DNA of 13,443 nucleotides from an uncultured Bacilli bacterium (GTDB lineage: Bacteria; Bacillota_I; Bacilli_A; RF39; UBA660), in NCBI GenBank assembly GCA_934149245.1, contig CAKPER010000032.1, positions 1 to 13,443 of the forward strand, written 5' to 3'. The position numbers and the translations under genes are program-made. Shown here in pieces: positions 8,636-13,443 of this stretch; position 1 is the stretch's first letter, and every line of letters begins with the position of its first letter. The notes under the pieces are model-generated. The model was not told the DNA's origin. It did no database searches and was given only the letters and a program-made list of their open reading frames with translations.

Positions 8636-8640
8636 CAAAA
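8618..8640. promoter_or_regulatory. Candidate operator over the adhesin -35 box
   Basis: An inverted repeat with arms TTTTGTCGA (8618-8626) and TCAACAAAA (8632-8640), spaced by five bases, matches at eight of nine positions. It covers the -35 box of the adhesin promoter, so a bound protein would block RNA polymerase. No regulator gene is in the window, so the binding protein is unknown. Confidence 0.4.
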
Positions 8641-8792
8641 TTATTTTTTTTTGTAGAAAAAAGAGAGGATTTTTTTAAAATTTAAACACACTGGATAACA
8701 AAAGTTAAAATTGGACTCTTTTATTACTTTAAAATCTATTTTTAATATCCTAAAAGTATTAATTTTAAAGAAATAACTCTATGTAAAATAAA

Positions 8793-8828
8793 AAACGAAT
8801 AAAGCATGAAAACTAACACTTTTCGTTT
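8793..8828 (-). terminator. Terminator overlapping the end of the M50 protease gene
   Basis: On the minus strand AAACGAA (from 8828) pairs perfectly with TTCGTTT (to 8793), with additional AAG/CTT pairing inside, and a T-rich tract follows. The stop codon (8815-8813) lies within the hairpin. It closes the activase-protease unit and insulates the adhesin promoter. Confidence 0.6.
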
Positions 8829-9580
8829 GAAGAATAATATTTAGAAAGATATCTTTTTTCAGAAAAATATTGCTGATTATCCCGAATAATATGGGTCTTA
8901 TTTTTATACATTTTACCAATATTATTAATCACTTTAATATCAGGATATTTTATATTATATAAATATCTTTCTAATAAAAATTTATTATATAAATATTTTA
9001 ACTTAGTAAAATATTTATAATTATAATTTAAGATTATAGAAATTATCATAAAATAAGAATAATTATGATTATAAGTATTAACTGTTAGCATAATAACAAT
9101 ACTTGATAGAGAAATTATAACTGTTAATTTATTGGAAAGATTATAGTTAAATATTTTACTTAATAATAAATTTATAATTTTAGCTCCATCTAAGGGATAG
9201 ATTGGTAATAAATTAAAGAAAATTATTTGACTATTATAAAGAGTATATATGTCTATAGTATAATCTCTTATAACATTATGTTTATTTAAAAAAACTAAGC
9301 TTACATAAAATAGAAATTGAAATATTACACCTGCAGATGCTATTAAAATTTCTTTATTTATATCTTTATTTATTAAATCTGTTATTTTAGTTATTCCTCC
9401 AAAAGGGTAAATAGTTATTTTCTCTACTTTAAAATTTAAAATTTTTGCGGTTATATAATGACCAAATTCATGTACAATAATTAAAGTTGTTATAGCAATT
9501 AATTCTTGATAATACCCCGCTAGTACATAACTTAATGCTATTAAATAATATGTATAATGAAAAGTTAGAATTTGCTTCAT
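8813..9580 (-). CDS. M50 family site-2 metalloprotease (SpoIVFB-like)
   Basis: An intramembrane zinc protease that cuts substrate proteins within or next to the membrane. The zinc site HEFGH (His37, Glu38, His41) and the second motif NLLPIYPLDG (123-132, metal ligand Asp131) are both intact. Hydrophobic segments lie near 10-36, 78-98, 113-130 and 150-182. A basic, Tyr-rich tail of about 70 residues has no recognised domain. Length and motif layout match the compact SpoIVFB-like clade, which cleaves sigma-factor precursors in spore formers, but no sporulation gene is visible here and the substrate is unknown. The ATG lies four bases after the activase stop and has no clear ribosome site of its own, so translation probably depends on coupling to the upstream gene. 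Confidence 0.87.
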   Translation of the reverse strand: MKQILTFHYTYYLIALSYVLAGYYQELIAITTLIIVHEFGHYITAKILNFKVEKITIYPFGGITKITDLINKDINKEILIASAGVIFQFLFYVSLVFLNKHNVIRDYTIDIYTLYNSQIIFFNLLPIYPLDGAKIINLLLSKIFNYNLSNKLTVIISLSSIVIMLTVNTYNHNYSYFMIISIILNYNYKYFTKLKYLYNKFLLERYLYNIKYPDIKVINNIGKMYKNKTHIIRDNQQYFSEKRYLSKYYSSNEKC

Positions 9581-9584
9581 TAAA

Positions 9585-10568
9585 CTAAATTACTAATTTT
9601 TTTGCTTTAGAAATATTTTTGGCTATTTTTTCTCCAACATCACAACGATTTCCCCAACTATCTATCAATTCATTATCTCTTATTACTTGAATTATTTCAC
9701 ATTTATTAGAACAACCATTACAATTAATACCTTTTGTTTCAAAAACTACATTTTCTATATTAAAATCAAACTTCTTTTCTTTTTTACTTTTTTTAGCTAA
9801 TATCGCAACCCCTAAAGCTCCCATTAAATGTGAATTAGGATCAACAATAATTTTAGAATTAGTTAATTTTTCAAAAGCTGCTACAACACCAATATTTTTA
9901 CTTACACCTCCTTGGAATACTATAGGTTCCTGTATAATTTTACCCTTACCAACATTATTTAAATAATTAGTCGCAACGCTCTCACATAAGCCAGCAATTA
10001 TATCTTCTTTTTTGCAACCAATCTGAGCTTTATGAACAAGATCGGACTCTGCAAATACTGTACACCTAGCAGCTATAGCCGTAGGATTTTTACTAGTTAA
10101 AGCAATTTTTCCAAAATCTTTTACATCTATACCAAGGCGTTTAGATTGGGATGACAAAAAAGAACCAGTACCAGCTGCACATAAAGTATTCATAGCATAA
10201 TCAACCACAATTCCATTTTTTAATATTATTATTTTAGAATCTTGACCTCCTATTTCAAATATTGTTCTAACATCAGGAATAATAGAAGTTGTCCCTATTG
10301 CATGAGCCGTTATTTCATTTTTTATGATAGATGCAGACAATAGGGTTCCAATTAGTTTTCTAGCTGAACCAGTAGTTCCAATAGATACTACTGAATATAT
10401 ATTATTATCAAATTTTTCTTTTAAAAGACTAATTAAAGTTTTCACAGCTTTAATAGGATTACCACTAGTTTCTATATATTCACTTGCTAAAATATTATTA
10501 TTACTATCTATTATTACTCCTTTAGTAGATATTGATCCTATATCTATTCCTAAATATGCTTTTTTCAA
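9585..10568 (-). CDS. Acyl-CoA dehydratase activase-like ATPase (BadF/BcrA/HgdC family)
   Basis: The family uses ATP and a [4Fe-4S] cluster to push an electron into a partner enzyme, classically 2-hydroxyacyl-CoA dehydratase or benzoyl-CoA reductase. The ASKHA ATP fold is clear: GIDIGSISTKG (7-17), GTTGSAR (64-70), EIGGQDSK (105-112) and the second phosphate motif FQGGVSKN (218-225). The cluster cysteines of HgdC-type proteins are present as Cys130 (NTLCAAGTG) and Cys169 (ARCTVFAESD). The C-terminal extension carries a further C-x2-C-x3-C set (283, 286, 290) plus Cys309, as in the large activase-related proteins. I chose the TTG at 10568 because GAGGGTGA lies just upstream; an in-frame TTG five codons earlier lacks a site. 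No dehydratase subunits are in the window, so the partner is unknown. The M50 protease follows after four bases. Confidence 0.87.
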   Translation of the reverse strand: MKKAYLGIDIGSISTKGVIIDSNNNILASEYIETSGNPIKAVKTLISLLKEKFDNNIYSVVSIGTTGSARKLIGTLLSASIIKNEITAHAIGTTSIIPDVRTIFEIGGQDSKIIILKNGIVVDYAMNTLCAAGTGSFLSSQSKRLGIDVKDFGKIALTSKNPTAIAARCTVFAESDLVHKAQIGCKKEDIIAGLCESVATNYLNNVGKGKIIQEPIVFQGGVSKNIGVVAAFEKLTNSKIIVDPNSHLMGALGVAILAKKSKKEKKFDFNIENVVFETKGINCNGCSNKCEIIQVIRDNELIDSWGNRCDVGEKIAKNISKAKKLVI

Positions 10569-10592
10569 TATAATCACCCTCAAATAATTATA

Positions 10593-10619
10593 TGTTATAA
10601 AACTAGATATATTATAACA
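10593..10619. promoter_or_regulatory. Perfect inverted repeat at the activase promoter
   Basis: TGTTATAA (10593-10600) and TTATAACA (10612-10619) form perfect 8-bp arms with an 11-base spacer. The repeat covers the -10 box and the likely transcription start, a typical place for a dimeric repressor. AT-rich arms can arise by chance. Confidence 0.35.
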
Positions 10620-10640
10620 ATTAGTTTTTAATCATTTGAA
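10611..10640 (-). promoter_or_regulatory. Extended -10 promoter for the activase-protease unit
   Basis: On the minus strand TGTTATAAT (10619-10611) is a perfect extended -10 element. A weak -35 box TTCAAA (10640-10635) lies 18 bases upstream, inside the end of the preceding membrane-protein gene. The ribosome site and TTG start follow within about 45 bases. Confidence 0.6.
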
Positions 10641-10963
10641 GTTACTTCTAAATAAATAAAAATTATTAATGTCACTAAAGATAAAATATTTGCAAACATT
10701 ACTAAATGATTCTTTTCTTCATTATTATAATCTCTATATACATAATAAGCGTAAATTAAAAAAGCTACTATAAAAGTGAATTCATTTATATAGTGGTATC
10801 TTTTCTTTTTCTCTATATCATTATAAATTCGGTACTCACGTTCTTCTAAATTAGACCACATTTTCATAATAAAAAGAACTATAAATATTATTAATACGAA
10901 ATCTTCAAGATCTATTTGCTTTAACTTATCTTCCAACTCTTGATTTTTATTAAATTCTTTCAT
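10628..10963 (-). CDS. Small three-helix membrane protein, unknown function
   Basis: I do not recognise the family. The 111-residue product has a charged cytoplasmic start (1-20) and three hydrophobic segments: about 21-37 (FVLIIFIVLFIMKMW), 61-77 (EFTFIVAFLIYAYYVY) and 87-106. A charged loop (38-60) separates the first two. No catalytic motif is visible. It lies 44 bases after the hydrolase gene on the same strand, and its last bases contain the -35 region of the activase promoter. There is no convincing ribosome site; a TATAAT lies five bases before the ATG, so a leaderless transcript is possible. Length, codon use and clean hydrophobic pattern favour a real gene. Confidence 0.7.
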   Translation of the reverse strand: MKEFNKNQELEDKLKQIDLEDFVLIIFIVLFIMKMWSNLEEREYRIYNDIEKKKRYHYINEFTFIVAFLIYAYYVYRDYNNEEKNHLVMFANILSLVTLIIFIYLEVTSND

Positions 10964-11007
10964 ATTAAATTATATAGTTCTTTTTTATTTTTAAGAAGTT
11001 TATTTGA

Positions 11008-11529
11008 TTAAAAATAAGGGTTATTGTCTATTTCATTTTCTAAAGTTGTTGATATGCCATGACCTGGATAAATATCTATATCAGAATCATATTGTTTTAT
11101 CTTTTTAATGCTTTTTTTCATTAGTTCATAATCACTTTCTACTAGGTCACATCGCCCAATAGTATGATAGAATAAGAAATCACCTGTAAACATTACCTTA
11201 TCCTCCTTAAAATAATAAGTTACACTATCCTTAGTATGACCAAAGGTTTTTATGAGTTCAAATTCAAAGCAATCAATATTATTTTTGCCTTCCTCTAAAT
11301 TATTTAAATCATAGACTGGGTAATTATACTTTTGATGTAAATCATAACAACTTGCTACATGATCAAAATGACTATGAGTAAGAAGAATGCCCACTATTTC
11401 TTTACCTTTTATAAACTCCTCAATTTTTTCTAAATCATCTCCTGGATCAATCAAAAGATATTTATAGTTTTTCTCTACTAAGTAGCAATTACATTTGAGT
11501 AATCCAACTTTAATATGACTAATATTCAT
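11008..11529 (-). CDS. Metallo-beta-lactamase-fold hydrolase (glyoxalase II-like)
   Basis: A soluble two-metal hydrolase of the compact YcbL/YqgX group, whose members hydrolyse thioesters or related small molecules. All metal ligands are present (numbering from the start at 11529): THSHFDH gives His52, His54, Asp56 and His57; His98 is in FGHTKDS, Asp117 in TGDFLF and His157 in PGHG. A 181-residue frame opens at 11553, but the ATG at 11529 has AGAGGT six bases upstream, and the promoter would start transcription near 11550, so I chose the 173-residue form. It is the first gene leftward from the divergent promoter region. The true substrate cannot be read from the sequence. Confidence 0.88.
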   Translation of the reverse strand: MNISHIKVGLLKCNCYLVEKNYKYLLIDPGDDLEKIEEFIKGKEIVGILLTHSHFDHVASCYDLHQKYNYPVYDLNNLEEGKNNIDCFEFELIKTFGHTKDSVTYYFKEDKVMFTGDFLFYHTIGRCDLVESDYELMKKSIKKIKQYDSDIDIYPGHGISTTLENEIDNNPYF

Positions 11530-11556
11530 CTTATACCTCTTTTCTACTAACATTGT

Positions 11557-11586
11557 ATCATAAAATTTACATTCATTTTACACTAA
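11557..11586 (-). promoter_or_regulatory. Leftward promoter for the hydrolase gene
   Basis: On the minus strand TTAGTG (11586-11581) and TATGAT (11562-11557) are spaced by 18 bases. The predicted start, near 11550, leaves a leader of about 20 bases containing AGAGGT before the ATG at 11529. Confidence 0.45.
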
Positions 11587-11608
11587 CTTATAATTTAGAT
11601 AATAATAA

Positions 11609-11637
11609 TAGATAATTAAAAATTTTTTTGATATAAT
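11609..11637 (+). promoter_or_regulatory. Rightward promoter for the CPBP protease gene
   Basis: TGATATAAT (11629-11637) is a perfect extended -10 element, with a partial -35 box TAGATA (11609-11614) 17 bases before it. The GAGGTGA ribosome site follows at about 11645-11651, before the TTG start at 11659. Confidence 0.6.
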
Positions 11638-11658
11638 TATTCTATGAGGTGATAAAGA

Positions 11659-12444
11659 TTGAGACATAAACTTAAAATTAATTATAATAATGTAAATGGC
11701 GTAAACAACGTAAAAGTTGATGTAAAGTCTTATAAAAAAGAGAAAAAGAAAGAAAAAACGATTAACATAAGAAATTTACTAATCTCTCTTACACTCATTT
11801 TCTTACTACTTACGTATAATCTTATTCCCATTATTATGATACCATCACTTAGAAGCAAATATCCCGATTTTTCTTTTAACCAAAGAATAGCCTATATGTT
11901 TGTAACTAGTATAATCTTTCTATTATTTTTAATTTTTATATACAAAGATAGCGTTTTCAAAAACTTTAAAAGTTTATTTAGTAAAAACTTTGGTAAATAT
12001 ATGAAAAAAGCTTTTTGGTATTGGGGAGTTGGCATATCCATTATGCTAGCTAGTAATTTTATTTTATTTTTTATCAATAATGGTGCAATAGCAGGAAACG
12101 AAAAATCTGTGCGAGAACTAATTGATAAAGCTCCTCTATTTATGTTATATCAAACCGTATTTTATGCTCCATTATCAGAAGAACTTATCTTTAGAAGAAG
12201 TTTCAAAGATGTTTTTAAAAATAAGTACATATATGTTTTGATATCAGGTCTAGTATTTGGAGGAATGCACGTTATAAGTTCTGCTAGCAGTATGGGTGAT
12301 TTTCTTTATATAATACCATATAGTGCTTTAGGAATTGCTTTTGCCTTGCTTTACTATGATACTGATAATATATTTACCACTATATCTATGCATTCTCTTC
12401 ATAATTTGCTTTCTATTATTACGTATTGGGTGTTTGTTAAATAA
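11659..12444 (+). CDS. CPBP family intramembrane metalloprotease (CAAX-type)
   Basis: A multi-pass membrane protease of the Abi/CPBP family. Bacterial members act in bacteriocin self-protection, peptide signal processing or surface-protein handling. The three family motifs are intact: EELIFRR (Glu174, Glu175, Arg179), FGGMH (His204) and HSLHN (His245, Asn249). A basic, Lys-rich cytoplasmic start (1-38) precedes about six or seven hydrophobic segments (roughly 39-60, 77-95, 120-140, 160-172, 191-208, 216-233, 239-259). The TTG start is supported by a near-perfect GAGGTGA site seven bases away. Its stop overlaps the next start by one base (TAATG), so the two genes are translationally coupled. 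No bacteriocin gene is visible nearby; the substrate is unknown. Confidence 0.87.
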   Translation: MRHKLKINYNNVNGVNNVKVDVKSYKKEKKKEKTINIRNLLISLTLIFLLLTYNLIPIIMIPSLRSKYPDFSFNQRIAYMFVTSIIFLLFLIFIYKDSVFKNFKSLFSKNFGKYMKKAFWYWGVGISIMLASNFILFFINNGAIAGNEKSVRELIDKAPLFMLYQTVFYAPLSEELIFRRSFKDVFKNKYIYVLISGLVFGGMHVISSASSMGDFLYIIPYSALGIAFALLYYDTDNIFTTISMHSLHNLLSIITYWVFVK

Positions 12445-13298
12445 TGCGTACCAAAAAAATTTTATATTATATATTAACTATTCTTATAATTATTCTCTTC
12501 AGTCTAATTTATGCTAGATTTATAGGACCAATAGGACTAAATACTAAAGAAATTCCTTATCACACAAAGACTATTGATGATGGTTATAATGGATTAAAAA
12601 TAATACATTTTTCTGATTTATATTATAAAAATAGTATTACCAATAAGCAAATAAATAATGTTATAGAAGAAATAAATAGATTAAAACCTGATATTGTCAT
12701 TTTTACTGGTGGATTAGTTAACGAACATGAAAATATAAATAGTAGTGAAATAAAATTTCTTATAAAAAAACTATCTAAAATTGAATCTACATATGGAAAT
12801 TTTGCTATACTTGGAAAAAATGATTATAAAGATTTAGATTTAGTTAAGAGTATTTATATTCAAAGTAATTTTACTATTCTTGATAATGATTACTCTATTA
12901 TTCATAATGAAAATAATGAACAAATATTTATTGGAGGAGTATCTAGTTATCTTAAAAATGAAGCTGATATTGATAAAGTCATGAATTATTTTAATGAAAA
13001 TCCTGATATTAATTTTAAAATAGTACTTACTCACGAAGGTGATTACATTAACACTATCTTAAATAAGTATCATAATATTAATATGATTTTATCTGGTAAT
13101 TCTATTAATGGCTCTATTAATATACCTGGTATAAAGCAACTTCTTCTACCTGATGGGTCTAAAAATTATTATAAACCTTATTACAAAAAAAATAATACTG
13201 ATATATATATATCTAATGGCATCGGATTTAATAATTTAAATTTAAGATTATTTAACCATCCATCAATAAACTTTTATAGAATCAAAAAAGCAAGTTAG
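12444..13298 (+). CDS. Metallophosphoesterase-fold protein with degenerate active site
   Basis: The frame follows the membrane-anchored YkuE/YaeI-like phosphoesterases. An N-terminal membrane helix (about 6-26) is followed by the fold's motifs in order, but most metal ligands are replaced. HFSDLY (55-60) keeps Asp58 but has Tyr60 for the usual His. TGG (88-90) stands where TGD is expected. GKND (124-127) replaces GNHD. LTHEGD (195-200) keeps His197. SGNSING (217-223) replaces the GHTHGG block, losing both His. The family's closing segment (GIGFN..LRLFNHPSINFYRI, 259-280) is well kept. The fold is therefore likely, but phosphatase activity is not. It begins at the stop of the CPBP gene (TAATG) without a clear ribosome site of its own. 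A structural or ligand-binding role at the membrane is inference. Confidence 0.82.
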   Translation: MRTKKILYYILTILIIILFSLIYARFIGPIGLNTKEIPYHTKTIDDGYNGLKIIHFSDLYYKNSITNKQINNVIEEINRLKPDIVIFTGGLVNEHENINSSEIKFLIKKLSKIESTYGNFAILGKNDYKDLDLVKSIYIQSNFTILDNDYSIIHNENNEQIFIGGVSSYLKNEADIDKVMNYFNENPDINFKIVLTHEGDYINTILNKYHNINMILSGNSINGSINIPGIKQLLLPDGSKNYYKPYYKKNNTDIYISNGIGFNNLNLRLFNHPSINFYRIKKAS

Positions 13299-13319
13299 AG
13301 TTCTTTCTAATTGCTTTTT
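13285..13319 (+). terminator. Terminator at the end of the CPBP-phosphoesterase operon
   Basis: A long hairpin with arms at 13285-13299 and 13306-13319 pairs over 14 bases, with one bulged G and a six-base loop. The 3' arm ends in TTTTT. The stop codon (13296-13298) is inside the 5' arm. Confidence 0.75.
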
Positions 13320-13320
13320 A

Positions 13321-13362
13321 GGTTCTTCGAAATTCGGTGGACCTGGCTTAATTTAGTTAAGC
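13321..13362 (+). other. Two further hairpins between the terminators
   Basis: Immediately after the first terminator lies a hairpin with 10-base arms (13321-13330 and 13334-13343; nine pairs, two of them G-T, and one mismatch; loop AAT). A second follows: GCTTAA (13346-13351) with TTAAGC (13357-13362). With the next terminator they form a compact string of stems that could be the body of a small RNA or a leader. I see no promoter just upstream. Confidence 0.45.
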
Positions 13363-13369
13363 ATACTTT

Positions 13370-13408
13370 GGAATACTGTACTTTGTATGGTATTCTCTTT
13401 TTTCTTTT
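13370..13408 (+). terminator. Strong second terminator
   Basis: A 12-pair hairpin (13370-13381 with 13385-13396, three G-T pairs, loop TTT) is followed directly by a T-rich tract, CTTTTTTCTTTT. It is the strongest terminator in the window. A weaker competing pairing exists between CATAC (13362-13366) and GTATG (13385-13389). Confidence 0.75.
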
Positions 13409-13443
13409 CGAAATATATTTGTTATTATCATTATTCGTGATTT

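Noticed and set aside
10324..10587. Plus-strand frame of 87 codons opposite the activase gene
   Set aside because: It is antisense to a well-supported gene and shows no ribosome site or family features.
10986..11016. Perfect 9-bp inverted repeat TATTTTTAA/TTAAAAATA after the hydrolase gene as a terminator
   Set aside because: The stem is entirely A-T and no T run follows on the transcribed strand, so it is unlikely to terminate.
11892..12077. Minus-strand frame inside the CPBP gene
   Set aside because: Shadow of an intact gene with all family motifs on the other strand.
12335..12517. Plus-strand frame across the CPBP/phosphoesterase junction
   Set aside because: It overlaps both real genes in another frame, and its hydrophobic content is a by-product of T-rich codons.
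12840..13034. Minus-strand frame inside the phosphoesterase gene
   Set aside because: Antisense shadow in AT-rich sequence, with no start signals.

Overview
The window is very AT-rich, with compact genes, strong AGGAGG-type ribosome sites and several TTG starts. It encodes a cell-wall protein with a sortase anchor signal, a sortase and a penicillin-binding protein. This points to a low-GC Gram-positive bacterium (Bacillota); an uncultured gut Bacilli or Mollicutes-adjacent lineage would fit, but that placement is inference. TGG is used for Trp. All ten genes stop with TAA (6) or TAG (4) and none with TGA.

Layout. Positions 45-11553 are all on the minus strand and 11659-13298 on the plus strand, diverging from a 130-bp double promoter region. 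Reading the minus strand from right to left: a small metallo-beta-lactamase-fold hydrolase; a 111-residue three-helix membrane protein; an acyl-CoA dehydratase activase-like iron-sulfur ATPase coupled to a site-2 (M50) membrane protease, closed by a terminator; a 1909-residue surface adhesin with its own strong promoter and terminator; a class B sortase; an unrecognised helical protein; and a penicillin-binding protein cut off inside its active-site motif at the left edge. On the plus strand a CPBP (CAAX-type) membrane protease overlaps a metallophosphoesterase-fold protein (TAATG). Two terminators follow, with two further hairpins between them.

How the genes work together. The clearest unit is the adhesin plus the sortase. 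The adhesin carries a signal peptide, a von Willebrand A domain, 14 CnaB isopeptide domains and a C-terminal PPQTG signal. The neighbouring class B sortase fits this signal, because Clostridioides difficile SrtB is known to use (S/P)PXTG rather than LPXTG. Part of the CnaB stalk is a recent 603-bp tandem duplication, so stalk length probably varies between strains.

The points most worth a second look are the PBP truncation (an insertion end, domain loss or assembly join), a metallophosphoesterase that has lost most of its metal ligands, the near-identical 603-bp repeats, perfect or near-perfect inverted repeats over two promoters, and the hairpin cluster at the right edge.
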